The notes beneath the pieces are model-generated. The model saw nothing but the letters and a program-made list of their open reading frames with translations, had not been told where the DNA came from and made no database searches. Made by a program: the position numbers and the translations under genes. Of a DNA stretch of 64,000 bases, positions 48,112-57,368 are shown piece by piece; the stretch's first letter is position 1; each line of letters opens with the position of its first letter. The stretch spans positions 207,038 to 271,037 of the forward strand of contig NZ_NQKW01000002.1 of assembly GCF_002252625.1 (NCBI RefSeq). The letters run 5' to 3'. The stretch is from Synechococcus sp. 1G10. Lineage in GTDB: Bacteria; Cyanobacteriota; Cyanobacteriia; PCC-6307; Cyanobiaceae.

Positions 48112-49131
48112 TCAGCCAGGGGCGGTGGCAGGCCGCTGAAGCCTTTGCACAGCGGCGTCGTAGAGGGCTTGACCTGTCCAGGAGGCCGCCACGATCACCG
48201 GTAGGGCCAAAAGGAGCAGCACGGCGAGCTGAGGCCCTGCGCTGCTGGGGAATCCGCGGCTGGTGAAGAGCAGGAAAATGGGCCGGTGAAAGAGGTACAT
48301 GAAGAAGCTGGCGGTGCTGATCGCCAGGATCAGGGGGGGCAGGCGCAGATGGCGGCCCCAGCGTTCACAGACCAGAAAGGTCAGCAGTGGACCGAACACG
48401 GCCAGGGGGATGGCACTGAGGCTCTCGTCGATCCGGGCCTGGTGGTGGAAGGAGAACAGGGTGGCTGCCACGGTGGCCAGAGCCGTTACGGCGATGCTGC
48501 GGCCGCTCACCCGCGGCTCCACCAGCGAGGGGGAGAGCACCAGGCCTGCAACGAAGGACGGGAAGTAGAGGAACAGGCGCGGATCCACCCCACCCAGCAG
48601 CCTGCCCAGCAGCACGTTGAGGCCGATGATCCCGGCGCACACCACCAGCCGGTTCGCTGTCCAGCGCCAGGGTGACTTGCTCAGGCTGTGCACCAGCAGG
48701 AGAAGCAACGGGGCGAGCAGATAGAACACCACGATCATCGAGATGTACCAGAGGGTCAGGGGTGGCTCCAGGCTGAAACTCGCAGTCAGCAGCGCCGCCC
48801 CGACGAACTGCCCCGGCTTGAGCAGTCCACAGAGATCGAAGAGCAGCAGGGCCGCCAGGTAGGGGGGATAGATCCGGACCATCCGTCGCCGGTAGAACCG
48901 CCAGACCTCGGCTGCGTTGGTGATCCGGGCCCTGCCGATCAGATGCCCCGAGATGAATACAAACAGCCCCAGCACCACCACTGTCAGCCGGTAGGTGAGG
49001 TCGTTTTTGTAGCCATCGATCGAGGGGGCGTAACCCAGCAGGTGCCAGAAGCCAACGATCCAGAGGATGCAGGTGGCGCGCATCAGATCGATGGCCTGGT
49101 CGCGCCGGCGCGGGGCTGGTGAGTCAGGCAT
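48112..49131 (-). CDS. Acyltransferase 3 family membrane protein
   Basis: 339 residues from ATG 49131. About ten helices; the conserved N-terminal RRDQAIDLMRATCILWIVGF followed by HLLGYAPS, whose His is the expected acyltransfer residue, and YRRRMVRIYPPYLAALLLF (R-x-x-R..YP) are hallmarks of O-acetyltransferases for surface polysaccharides or lipid-linked sugars. Overlaps the GH57 gene stop by 8 bases and probably acts on a related glycan. Confidence 0.85.
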   Translation of the reverse strand: MPDSPAPRRRDQAIDLMRATCILWIVGFWHLLGYAPSIDGYKNDLTYRLTVVVLGLFVFISGHLIGRARITNAAEVWRFYRRRMVRIYPPYLAALLLFDLCGLLKPGQFVGAALLTASFSLEPPLTLWYISMIVVFYLLAPLLLLLVHSLSKSPWRWTANRLVVCAGIIGLNVLLGRLLGGVDPRLFLYFPSFVAGLVLSPSLVEPRVSGRSIAVTALATVAATLFSFHHQARIDESLSAIPLAVFGPLLTFLVCERWGRHLRLPPLILAISTASFFMYLFHRPIFLLFTSRGFPSSAGPQLAVLLLLALPVIVAASWTGQALYDAAVQRLQRPATAPG

Positions 49132-50737
49132 GGGTGATGGGTCGCTCGTCGGTTGGTGGAGAGGTCTGCTGGCCGCTGACACTGGCCCAGTCCGCCGCGT
49201 TCAGCTGGGGAAAGAGACCATCGTCGGTCTCAATGCTCTCGATCCAGCCATCGGGCAACGCCGCGCCGGTGTCGATGGCATGCATCAGCCGCCAGAAACG
49301 ATCGAGATGACGGTGGATCCTCTCCCGGGCCAGTCCGGTGGTGGTGCCGGCCCGAAGGATGAAACTCCAGTCTGAGCTCTGGGCCAGCAGCAGCTCCCGT
49401 CCCGCCTGGGTGAGCAGCCTCCGCTGGTGATCCGAGGCCACGCCGCCATTCACCCGCTTCACCATCGCCGCGGAGGCGCGATGCCACTCCGGCACGACCC
49501 AGGCATTGCTCTGGTGGAGCCAGTAGTGGTGGTAGCCGCCCTGCCCCCAGCTCGAGGGTGAAGGGCGGCAGACCTGCAGAGGTTCTTCCCGCATGAGGGC
49601 GCCGCGCAGGCTGCTGAACTCGACCCCTGCGGCAGGCGCCTGACGGAACAGCTCGGCGAGAAATCGGGGACCCTCATACCACCAGTGGCCGAACAGCTCG
49701 GCATCGAACGGTGCCACCAGCAGGGGGGGGCGGGCCATGGCCGCAGCCAGGCTTTCCAGCTCCTCGCTGCGGCCGGCCAGGTAGGCGCTGGCATGCTCCA
49801 CCGCCCGCTGGGCGGCTGCCTCCGGGTCGTAGGGCAGTTTCTGATCGAGAGCAGAGCCCTGGCTGCTGACTGCGTGCAGTTTCAGCCCCAGGGGTCTGGC
49901 GGAGTTGATGCCATGGGCGAGCAGCTCCGCTTCGGGCAGGTCCCAGCCCAGGTCGCGGTGAAATTCCCGGTAGCTGCCATCGCCTGGATAGCCTTCCGAA
50001 GCCGACCACACCGGCAGGGTGGCGGCACCATCGCGGGCAAAGAAGGCGATGCCGGCAGGCGAGCAGATCGGCGCGTAGACCCCGTAGCGCGGCCGCGGCA
50101 AGGCATGCAGCAGGCCATGGGCATCGAGCACCGAGTAGCGCAGACCGCACTGCCGCAGGAGCAGATCCAGTCCTTCGTAGTACGCGCACTCCGGCAGCCA
50201 GATCCCGAGCGGCCGCTCCCCCAGCAACCGTTGGTGCTCGCGCACGGCATTGATCAGCTGGGCCCGCACGGCTTCGGGGCTGTGGCGCAGCAGCGGCAGG
50301 TAGCCGTGGGTGGCGGCGCAGGTGAGCAGGTCGAGCACTCCGTCCTGCTGCAGTTGCCGGAAGCGGTGCAGCAGCTGGCCGCCGCTCTCGATCCAGCCCT
50401 GGCGGGTGCTCTCCAGGGTCTCGGCCAGGGCGGTGGCAGCGCTGCGGTGGCTGGATGGGGCCTGCTGCAGCAACAGTTGGCGCTGGGCGAGCCAGTCGGG
50501 GAAGCGTGCGCTCAGCACGGGATCGCTGATCAGGCTCAGCAGGGTTGGCGAGAGCCCGAGGCTGAGGCAGGGCCGCTGGGCCGGATCATCCCGGCTGTCT
50601 TCCAGCACCTGCAGCAGCGGCAGATAGCTCTCCAGCAGGGCCTGGAAGTACCAGTCTTCCTCCAGAGAGCCGGGCTGGCTGTCCCGGACGAAGGGGAGAT
50701 GGGCATGAAGGACCAGGGCCAGGGTGCCTGTGGCCAT
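49124..50737 (-). CDS. Glycoside hydrolase family 57 protein (alpha-glucan branching type)
   Basis: 537 residues. GH57 motifs: HAHLPFV (11-17), GIWLPECAYYEGLD carrying the catalytic Glu, and PFDAELFGHWWYEG carrying the catalytic Asp, then a DUF1957-like C-terminal domain. Members with this layout are 1,4-alpha-glucan branching enzymes of glycogen metabolism. Cytosolic. Coupled to the downstream acyltransferase gene (8-base overlap). Confidence 0.88.
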   Translation of the reverse strand: MATGTLALVLHAHLPFVRDSQPGSLEEDWYFQALLESYLPLLQVLEDSRDDPAQRPCLSLGLSPTLLSLISDPVLSARFPDWLAQRQLLLQQAPSSHRSAATALAETLESTRQGWIESGGQLLHRFRQLQQDGVLDLLTCAATHGYLPLLRHSPEAVRAQLINAVREHQRLLGERPLGIWLPECAYYEGLDLLLRQCGLRYSVLDAHGLLHALPRPRYGVYAPICSPAGIAFFARDGAATLPVWSASEGYPGDGSYREFHRDLGWDLPEAELLAHGINSARPLGLKLHAVSSQGSALDQKLPYDPEAAAQRAVEHASAYLAGRSEELESLAAAMARPPLLVAPFDAELFGHWWYEGPRFLAELFRQAPAAGVEFSSLRGALMREEPLQVCRPSPSSWGQGGYHHYWLHQSNAWVVPEWHRASAAMVKRVNGGVASDHQRRLLTQAGRELLLAQSSDWSFILRAGTTTGLARERIHRHLDRFWRLMHAIDTGAALPDGWIESIETDDGLFPQLNAADWASVSGQQTSPPTDERPITHA

Positions 50738-50815
50738 CGACCATCCATCAATGAAGCCACCTTACGGGGCACCCTTCTGTGAGTACTGAAGAGCACACGT
50801 CTCTACGCTGAAGTG

Positions 50816-51487
50816 ATGAGGCGTGATGGGTTGCAGGTGGATCAAGGCAAGATTCGGCGCGTGGTGATCGTGGATGGCCACGGCATGTTCTATGCCCAGC
50901 AGAAGCTGGGCTGGTTCTTCGATCCACGCCGGTTGCTGGAGTTGGCCACTGCCGATGCCGGCGTGGAACTCGATGGCGCCTACTGGTACACGGGCCTGAA
51001 GGATCCAGCCGATCAGCGGCCCTTCCGTGATGCGCTCACCAGCCTCGGCTACACGGTTCGCAGCAAACCCCTGCGGGAGTTCGGCGCGGATCCCGACCAT
51101 CGCCAGTTCGCCCGGGCGAACCTGGATGTGGAGATCTGCCTGGATCTGATGCTGGTGGCCCACCGCCTCGATGAGGTCTGGCTGCTCAGCGGCAGCCGGG
51201 ATCTGGAGCGGGTTGTTGAAACCCTGCGGGCGAAGGGAATCCGGATCACGCTGCTCAACGCCGATGGGATGGTGCCAAGGGAGCTGCGCAACGCCGTGGA
51301 TGTCTTTCTGGATCTGGCCGACTGGCGCAAGCAACTGGAGAAGGCCGAAGCGGTCCAGGCGCCGGTGTTTCAGCGGGGCCTGGAGGGTCCGGTGAGGGTC
51401 GAGCCGCTCAGCCGGGAGCTGGTGCGCCGTCCGCAGGAGTCTGGGGAGAGCCGTCTCAGCCAGGTGGTGATCTCCCCGCCCCTCTAG
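50816..51487 (+). CDS. NYN-domain (LabA/PIN-like) protein
   Basis: 223 residues from ATG 50816. RRVVIVDGHGMFYAQQKLGW, SKPLREFGAD, VEICLDLMLVAHRLDEVWLL and SGSRDLERVVE define the NYN subfamily with acidic residues placed as in PIN nucleases; LabA-type members affect circadian gene output in Synechococcus. The C-terminal PVFQRGLEGPVRVEPL tail is outside the domain. Nuclease activity and role are inferred only. Divergent from the GH57 gene and 39 bases before leuA. Confidence 0.8.
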   Translation: MRRDGLQVDQGKIRRVVIVDGHGMFYAQQKLGWFFDPRRLLELATADAGVELDGAYWYTGLKDPADQRPFRDALTSLGYTVRSKPLREFGADPDHRQFARANLDVEICLDLMLVAHRLDEVWLLSGSRDLERVVETLRAKGIRITLLNADGMVPRELRNAVDVFLDLADWRKQLEKAEAVQAPVFQRGLEGPVRVEPLSRELVRRPQESGESRLSQVVISPPL

Positions 51488-51526
51488 GATCGATTCAACT
51501 CATAGTCACATCGACTTGCAACGGTC

Positions 51527-53149
51527 ATGGCCAAGGACCCGGGCCGCGTACTGATCTTCGACACCACCCTGCGGGATGGTGAACAGTCCCCGGGGGCCAG
51601 CCTCAACCTGGAGGAGAAGCTGGCGATCGCCCACCAGCTCGCCCGCCTCCGCGTCGACATCATCGAAGCCGGCTTCCCCTTTGCCAGCCCTGGCGATTTC
51701 AATGCTGTCCAGCGCATCGCCGCCGCCGTCGGCACCCCCGACGGGCCGGTGATCTGTGGTCTGGCCCGGGCAGCCCGCGGTGACATCAAGGCCTGCGCTG
51801 AGGCGGTGGCCCCCGCCGCCAATCGCCGCATTCACACCTTCATCGCCACCAGCGACATCCATCTGGAGCACAAGCTGCGCAAGAGCCGTGCCGAGGTGGT
51901 GGCGATCACCGCGGAGATGGTGGCCTATGCCCGCTCCCTCGTCGATGACGTGGAATTCTCCTGCGAAGATGCGGGCCGCTCCGATCCAAACTACCTCTAT
52001 GAGGTGATCGAAGCCGCCATCGCTGCTGGCGCCACCACGATCAACATCCCTGACACCGTGGGCTACGCCACCCCGGCCGAATTCGGGAGCCTGATCGCCG
52101 GCATCAATGTGCATGTGCCCAACATCGACCAGGCGGTGATCTCCGTGCACGGTCACAACGACCTTGGTCTGGCGGTGGCCAACTTCCTCGAGGCGGTCAA
52201 GAACGGAGCCCGTCAGCTGGAGTGCACGATCAACGGCATCGGCGAGCGTGCAGGCAATGCCTCGCTTGAGGAGCTGGTGATGGCGCTGCACGTGCGCCGT
52301 GCCTACTTCAACCCCTTCCTCGGCCGTCCGGCCGGCAGCAGCGAGCCGCTGACGGGGGTGCGCACCGAGGAGATCTACAAGACGTCCCGCCTGGTGAGCA
52401 ACCTCACCGGCATGGTGGTGCAGCCCAACAAGGCGATCGTAGGTGCCAACGCCTTCGCCCATGAATCGGGCATTCACCAGGACGGCGTTTTAAAGAACCG
52501 CCTCACCTACGAGATCGTCGATGCCCGCACCATCGGCCTGGCCGACAACCGCATCTCTCTGGGCAAGCTGAGCGGCCGCAGTGCCTTCCGGGCTCGCCTG
52601 GAGGAGCTGGGTTACAGCCTCGATCGTGACGACCTCGACGAGGCCTTCGCCCGTTTCAAGGAACTGGCTGATCGCAAGCGGGAAATCACCGACCGGGATC
52701 TGGAGGCGATCGTCAGCGATCAGGCCCAGCAGCCCGAGGCCCGCTACGTGCTCAAGCTGGTTCAGGTGAGCACCGGCACCAACCTGCGGCCCACGGCCAC
52801 CGTCACCCTCACCACCAGTGATGGCGCCGAGCTGACCGAAGCCGCCATCGGCACCGGCCCGGTCGATGCCGTCTGCCAGGCCCTCAACAGCCTGGCGCGG
52901 GTGCCCAACGAGCTGGTGGAGTTCAGCGTCAAGTCGGTCACAGGCGGCATCGATGCCATGGGGGAGGTCACGATCCGCCTGCGCCATCAAGGGGTGCTCT
53001 ACGCAGGCCATGCCGCCGACACCGACATCGTGGTGGCCGCGGCCCAGGCCTTCGTCAACGCCCTCAACCGGCTGGTGCACGGCATGGAGCGCCAGCCACT
53101 GCATCCCCAGATGGCGTCTGTGCCGGTGGCGGAGCTGCCGCGGCTGTGA
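51527..53149 (+). CDS. leuA: 2-isopropylmalate synthase
   Basis: 540 residues. First step of Leu synthesis: condenses 2-oxoisovalerate and acetyl-Co[13 protein letters not shown] (13-24), [13 protein letters not shown] metal-binding region and [13 protein letters not shown] are intact, then the regulatory C-terminal domain for Leu feedback ([19 protein letters not shown] onward). The stop GTGA overlaps the start of the ABC permease gene by 4 bases, an unusual functional pairing. Confidence 0.97.
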   Translation: MAKDPGRVLIFDTTLRDGEQSPGASLNLEEKLAIAHQLARLRVDIIEAGFPFASPGDFNAVQRIAAAVGTPDGPVICGLARAARGDIKACAEAVAPAANRRIHTFIATSDIHLEHKLRKSRAEVVAITAEMVAYARSLVDDVEFSCEDAGRSDPNYLYEVIEAAIAAGATTINIPDTVGYATPAEFGSLIAGINVHVPNIDQAVISVHGHNDLGLAVANFLEAVKNGARQLECTINGIGERAGNASLEELVMALHVRRAYFNPFLGRPAGSSEPLTGVRTEEIYKTSRLVSNLTGMVVQPNKAIVGANAFAHESGIHQDGVLKNRLTYEIVDARTIGLADNRISLGKLSGRSAFRARLEELGYSLDRDDLDEAFARFKELADRKREITDRDLEAIVSDQAQQPEARYVLKLVQVSTGTNLRPTATVTLTTSDGAELTEAAIGTGPVDAVCQALNSLARVPNELVEFSVKSVTGGIDAMGEVTIRLRHQGVLYAGHAADTDIVVAAAQAFVNALNRLVHGMERQPLHPQMASVPVAELPRL

Positions 53150-53979
53150 AGGAGCAGCGGCCTCTCTGGGCGAGCGCCCTGCAACTGGGTGCCCTGTTGC
53201 TGCTGGCCCTGCTGATGCTCGTGCCCCTGCTCTGGCTGGTGAGCACCTCGCTCAAGGGACCCGCCGAGGACATCTTTTCAACCCCGCCATCCCTGATCCC
53301 GGCCCAGCCGAGCCTGGAGGCCTACGGCCGCCTCTTCGCCGACCATCCCCTGGGCCTCTACCTGTTCAACAGCACGGTGGTGAGCCTGCTGGCGGTGCTG
53401 GGCAACCTGCTGTTCTGCTCGCTGGCGGCCTATCCGCTGGCGCGGATGCGCTTCGCCGGTCGGGGCCTGGTGTTTGCCCTGGTGGTGGCCACCATCCTGA
53501 TTCCCTTCCAGGTGGTGATGATTCCGCTCTATTTATTGATGGTCCAGCTGGGCCTGAGAAACACCCTCTGGGCCTTGATTGTGCCTCAGGCAGCAACGGC
53601 TTTCGGCATCTTTCTGCTGCGTCAGAGTTTTCTCGGTGTGCCGGTGGAGCTGGAGGAGGCGGCCCGCATCGATGGCTGTACCCCGGCGGGTGAATGGTGG
53701 AATGTGATGATCCCCGCTGCCCGGGCCGACCTGATCACCCTGGCGATGTTTGTGTTCATCGGCACCTGGAGTGATTTCCTCTGGCCCCTGGTGATCCTCG
53801 ATGACCCCAGGCTTTACACCCTGCCCCTGGGACTGCAGCAGCTGGCCAGCAGCTTTTCGCTCGACTGGCGGCTGGTGGCGGCAGGGTCGGTGGTTTCGAT
53901 CCTGCCGGTGCTTGTGCTGTTCGTACTGCTGCAGCGCTACATCCTCCCCAGCGCCAGCGGCGATGCGGTGAAGGGCTGA
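53146..53979 (+). CDS. Carbohydrate ABC transporter permease, MalG/UgpE type
   Basis: 277 residues with six membrane helices. The EAA motif ([20 protein letters not shown]) lies in the fourth cytosolic segment and couples to an ATPase. MalG-type permeases need a MalF partner, a binding protein and an ATPase; none is adjacent. GTG start overlaps leuA. Likely imports a sugar or osmolyte such as glucosylglycerol or trehalose-type solutes, by family only. Confidence 0.9.
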   Translation: MKEQRPLWASALQLGALLLLALLMLVPLLWLVSTSLKGPAEDIFSTPPSLIPAQPSLEAYGRLFADHPLGLYLFNSTVVSLLAVLGNLLFCSLAAYPLARMRFAGRGLVFALVVATILIPFQVVMIPLYLLMVQLGLRNTLWALIVPQAATAFGIFLLRQSFLGVPVELEEAARIDGCTPAGEWWNVMIPAARADLITLAMFVFIGTWSDFLWPLVILDDPRLYTLPLGLQQLASSFSLDWRLVAAGSVVSILPVLVLFVLLQRYILPSASGDAVKG

Positions 53980-54006
53980 GGCTCACCGGTTCCTAGAACT
54001 GGAGCT

Positions 54007-54056
54007 CTGAGCTGGTTCTCCGCGCCTGAGCTGGTTCTCTGCACTTGAGCTGGTCC
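54007..54056. repeat. Three direct repeats with 19-bp period upstream of sbtA
   Basis: TGAGCTGGTTCTC occurs from 54008 and 54027, with a shorter copy (TTGAGCTGGTCC) from 54045, spaced 19 bases apart. They end about 100 bases before the sbtA start and are not coding in any frame with a recognisable protein. Could be operators for a carbon-responsive LysR-type regulator or a tandem duplication by slippage. Confidence 0.55.
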
Positions 54057-54154
54057 ATGTCGTTTCGATCTGTGCTGATCGCATCGGCCGCCCGGACCCT
54101 TCCAGGCGGCCCCGATAGCCTCCCCTCCACGTTCAGCAGGTAGCCGGGCCGCCG

Positions 54155-55150
54155 ATGGAGACCAGCCTGGTTCTGCAGAACCTGCTCTCGCCACCGGTGC
54201 TGTTCTTCGCGCTCGGGGTGATCGCGGTGCTGGTGGGATCCGACCTGGAGATCCCGGCGCCGCTGCCGAAGCTGTTCTCCCTTTATCTGCTGCTGGCGAT
54301 CGGCTTCAAGGGGGGTGTGGAGCTGCTGCAGAGCGGCCTCGGCCCCCAGGTGATCAGCACGATCGCGGCAGCGATGCTGATGTCGGCTCTGGTGCCCCTC
54401 TACAGCTTCCTGGTGCTGAAGCGGCAGCTCGACACCTACAACGCAGCCGCGATCGCCGCCACCTACGGCTCCATCAGTGCCGTCACCTTCATCACAGCGG
54501 AGAGCTTCCTGGGCCTCACCGGCATGCCCCACGACGGCTTCATGGTGGCGGCGCTGGCGTTGATGGAATCCCCGGCCATCATCGTCGGCCTGCTGCTGGT
54601 GAAGCTGGCTGGGGGGAAGCCGTCGCCGGGTGAGGGTGAGGGCATGCGCTGGGGTGCGCTGCTGCACGAGGCGTTCCTGAACAGTTCTGTGTTCCTGCTG
54701 GTGGGCAGCCTGGTGATCGGTGTGCTGGTGGCGGGCTACAGCCCCTCGGGTCTGGAGAAGATGGAGCCCTTCACCGGCAAGCTCTTCTACGGAGCCCTCA
54801 GTTTCTTCCTGCTCGACATGGGCATCGTGGCGGCCCAGCGGGTGGCAGATCTCAAGCGGGCCGGGGCCTTCCTGATCGGCTTCGCGGTGCTCATGCCCCT
54901 GTTCAATGCAGGCGTGGGGCTGGCGGTGTCGTGGCTGCTGGGACTGCCCCAGGGGGATGCGCTCCTGTTCATCGTGCTCAGCGCCAGTGCCTCTTACATC
55001 GCGGTGCCAGCGGCGATGCGGATGACCGTGCCCCAGGCCAGCCCGAGCCTTTACATTTCCACGGCCCTGGGGGTGACCTTTCCGTTCAACATCATCGTGG
55101 GCATCCCGCTTTACATGGCGATGGTGAGGCTGGTCATCCCTGCCGTCTGA
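54155..55150 (+). CDS. sbtA: Sodium-dependent bicarbonate transporter SbtA
   Basis: 331 residues from ATG 54155, with about ten helices in two inverted repeats. Diagnostic segments: NLLSPPVLFFALGVIAVLVG, ESFLGLTGMPHDGFMVAALA, LMESPAIIVGLLLVKLAGG. High-affinity Na+/HCO3- symport into the cytosol feeds the CO2-concentrating mechanism. The central soluble loop (GGKPSPGEGEGMRWG) is short. Followed by sbtB after 27 bases; the upstream region holds the 19-bp repeats. Confidence 0.96.
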   Translation: METSLVLQNLLSPPVLFFALGVIAVLVGSDLEIPAPLPKLFSLYLLLAIGFKGGVELLQSGLGPQVISTIAAAMLMSALVPLYSFLVLKRQLDTYNAAAIAATYGSISAVTFITAESFLGLTGMPHDGFMVAALALMESPAIIVGLLLVKLAGGKPSPGEGEGMRWGALLHEAFLNSSVFLLVGSLVIGVLVAGYSPSGLEKMEPFTGKLFYGALSFFLLDMGIVAAQRVADLKRAGAFLIGFAVLMPLFNAGVGLAVSWLLGLPQGDALLFIVLSASASYIAVPAAMRMTVPQASPSLYISTALGVTFPFNIIVGIPLYMAMVRLVIPAV

Positions 55151-55177
55151 TTCCTGTCTGACTGTCCGGCTTCTGCC

Positions 55178-55459
55178 ATGCAACGTCTTGATCTGATCTG
55201 CAGTGAACGGGAACTCGAGAAGGTGGTGCAGCTGATCGATGCCGCCGGCGTCCCCGGTTACTCGGTTGTCCGTCATGTCACGGGGCGCGGGCCCCATGGC
55301 TCCGTCTCGGAATCGATGGAATTCAGCGGCCTGGGCGCCAATGTTCACGTCATGGTGTTCTGCGAGAGCGAGGCGATCGAGACCCTCCGCCAGGGGTTGC
55401 GGCCGATCCTGGAGTACTACGGAGGAGTTGGCTTCGTCTCCCAGGCCGAGCCGCTCTGA
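55178..55459 (+). CDS. sbtB: SbtB, PII-like regulator of SbtA
   Basis: 93 residues with a ferredoxin-like fold: MQRLDLICSERELEKVVQLI and VPGYSVVRHVTGRGPHGSV (T-loop region), ending FVSQAEPL. SbtB trimers bind AMP, ADP, cAMP and related nucleotides and gate SbtA. The protein stops where other SbtBs continue into a C-terminal CGPxGC disulfide loop, so it lacks that redox element, as reported for Cyanobium. Coupled to sbtA in one unit. Confidence 0.93.
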   Translation: MQRLDLICSERELEKVVQLIDAAGVPGYSVVRHVTGRGPHGSVSESMEFSGLGANVHVMVFCESEAIETLRQGLRPILEYYGGVGFVSQAEPL

Positions 55460-55479
55460 GCACCAGCCCCAAGCACTCC

Positions 55480-56127
55480 ATGGCCAGCGATCCCGCCATC
55501 GCCGCGTTCGGCTCCAGTTTCACGGCGATCACCCTGGCGGAGCTGGGGGACAAGACCTTTTTCGTGGCCTTTCTGCTGGCCGCCCGCCACCGGGCCCGCT
55601 GGGTCTTCATCGGGGCGTTCGCCGCCCTGGCGGGAGTCACGCTGATTTCCCTGGCCCTGGGCCTGGGGCTGCGCAGTTTGCTGCCGCCTCAGCTGGTGCC
55701 CTGGCTGGCGGCCGTGCTCTTCGGTGGCTTCGGTCTGAAGCTGCTGATTGATGCCCAGGGCATGGGTGACCAGGCCGCCGAGCAGGAGGCCCAGGAGGCC
55801 GAGGATCTGGTCAATGCCGCCGAAGCCAGCCAGGACCGGAGTCGGGCGGGGGGCTGGCTGGTGGTGCGGGAAGCCTTCCTGCTGGTTTTCATGGCCGAAC
55901 TGGGCGATCGCACCCAGTTCGCCACCGTCTTTCTGGCCACCGCGCCTGGGTTCCCCTTCAACGCCCTGCTGGCGGGAACCCTGGCGGGTCATGCCCTGGT
56001 CACCGGTCTGGCGGTTGGGGCGGGCAAATGGATCGGCCAGCTCCTCTCCGAGCGTCTGCTTTACCGGCTCAGTGGGGGTCTGTTTCTGGCGTTTGCCGCG
56101 GTGGCCCTGCGCCAGGCCCTGAGCTGA
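55480..56127 (+). CDS. GDT1/UPF0016 family cation exporter (Mnx-like)
   Basis: 215 residues with about six helices in two repeats, each with the E-x-G-D-[KR]-[TS] motif: ELGDKTFF (21-28) and ELGDRTQF (140-147). A charged loop (about 92-125) separates the halves. Cyanobacterial Mnx, plant PAM71 and yeast Gdt1 export Mn2+ (or Ca2+); here Mn export from the cytosol to thylakoid lumen or periplasm is the likely role. Starts 21 bases after sbtB and could be cotranscribed. Confidence 0.88.
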   Translation: MASDPAIAAFGSSFTAITLAELGDKTFFVAFLLAARHRARWVFIGAFAALAGVTLISLALGLGLRSLLPPQLVPWLAAVLFGGFGLKLLIDAQGMGDQAAEQEAQEAEDLVNAAEASQDRSRAGGWLVVREAFLLVFMAELGDRTQFATVFLATAPGFPFNALLAGTLAGHALVTGLAVGAGKWIGQLLSERLLYRLSGGLFLAFAAVALRQALS

Positions 56128-56162
56128 GGGCGTACTGCTGAGGACGTACCGCTGAGCCCGCT

Positions 56163-56516
56163 TCAGCCCTGCCGGCCGCTGTAATGGGCGCAACGCTCAC
56201 AGGGGCCGTCCGGGAGCACGGCACAGCGCAACAGCGGTGAACGGGCGTTGAAGCGGCAGCTGGGGTCGCCGATCACCCAGCCTCCGTTCCACCAGCGCGC
56301 CTCCCTGGGCTGGCGCTCCGCTTTCACCTGCAGGGCCACCGTGGCCAGTTCGTAGCGTCCATTGCGCAGCTGGTAGCGGTGGTGCCGCTGCAGCACCAGG
56401 AAGCTGCGGCTTCCATGTAGAAACCAACGGCCGGGCTGGGGAATCTCACCCAGCTCATCGAGCTCCAGCTGGGCCAGCAGCAGGCCACTGCCGGCCTGTC
56501 GAAGTTCGATGCGCAA
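56163..56516 (-). CDS. DUF6464 family protein
   Basis: 117 residues. Beta-rich; PGRWFLHGSRSFLVLQRHHRYQL is the conserved core, and the C-terminus has Cys residues (SCRFNA, RCAVLP, CERCAH) that could bind a metal. This is the cyanobacterial DUF6464 family with no assigned role. Convergent with the GDT1-like gene and close to terC on the same strand. Confidence 0.75.
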   Translation of the reverse strand: MRIELRQAGSGLLLAQLELDELGEIPQPGRWFLHGSRSFLVLQRHHRYQLRNGRYELATVALQVKAERQPREARWWNGGWVIGDPSCRFNARSPLLRCAVLPDGPCERCAHYSGRQG

Positions 56517-56521
56517 GGGCT

Positions 56522-57307
56522 TCAGGGGTTCACCTCACCGGCCTCGCCGCTGATTCGTCTGGAGAACCCCCAGAGGAACAGGCCCGCCACCAGGAGCAGC
56601 AGGGTCCACTCAGGCGGCACCAGCTGGGGCAGCCCGAGGCGGAGCAGCAGGCGCAGCCCCACCAGCCCGACAGCCAGGTACCCGGCCCGCTCCAGGTTGG
56701 TGTACACAGCCAGCCAACGGATGAACAGCTCGGCGGTGAGGCGCAGGGCGATCACGCCGATCACCCCGCCGGTCATCACCAGCCAGAGCCGATCACTGAC
56801 GGCCACAGCGGCGGACACGCTGTCGAGGGAGAAGGCGAGGTCGGTGACCGCCAGGGTGAGCACCACCGACCCCAGTCCGCCAGCGCCGTGATGGCCGTCC
56901 GAATCGTTGCCCGCATGGTCATGAAGGGCCGTGGCGGCAGCGGCATCACTGGCCGGCTCCGGCCCGTCGTCGCTGGTTTCATCGCCGGGTCGCAGCAGGT
57001 TGGTCCCGCACAGCCAGAGCAGATAGCCGGCGGCGGCCAGCTGCAGGGGCCAGAAGTTCAGCACCCAGCGGGCCAGCAGGATCAACCCCAGGCGAAACAC
57101 CAGGGCCAGGCCCAGTCCCAGGTTGAGGGCCTGACGCTGGCGTTGCGGATCATGCAGCCGCCGGGAGATGGCGGCCAGGGCGATGGCGTTGTCGGCGGAG
57201 AGCACCGCTTCGAGAGCCACCAGCAGTGGCAGCAGCAGCAGCAGCTCCCCCCACTGATCCGCCCCTTCCAGCAGGGGAGTGAGGGAGGGGATCGACTCCG
57301 CTTCCAT
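56522..57307 (-). CDS. TerC/Alx family integral membrane protein
   Basis: 261 residues from ATG 57307, with about seven helices. TerC signatures SADNAIALA (37-45) and DLAFSLDSVSAAVAVS hold the membrane acidic residues. The long cytosolic loop (about 105-145) is acidic and ends in a His-rich patch (HDHAGNDSDGHHGAGG), unusual and possibly metal-binding. TerC proteins transport Mn2+ or support metallation of exported proteins. Next to the GDT1/Mnx-like gene, suggesting shared metal homeostasis. Upstream codons are antisense. Confidence 0.87.
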   Translation of the reverse strand: MEAESIPSLTPLLEGADQWGELLLLLPLLVALEAVLSADNAIALAAISRRLHDPQRQRQALNLGLGLALVFRLGLILLARWVLNFWPLQLAAAGYLLWLCGTNLLRPGDETSDDGPEPASDAAAATALHDHAGNDSDGHHGAGGLGSVVLTLAVTDLAFSLDSVSAAVAVSDRLWLVMTGGVIGVIALRLTAELFIRWLAVYTNLERAGYLAVGLVGLRLLLRLGLPQLVPPEWTLLLLVAGLFLWGFSRRISGEAGEVNP

Positions 57308-57368
57308 TGGCGTGCAGCGGGTTCGGTGGCGCCACTCTAGAAAGTCACTGTCACCGGCCTCCCCCGCC

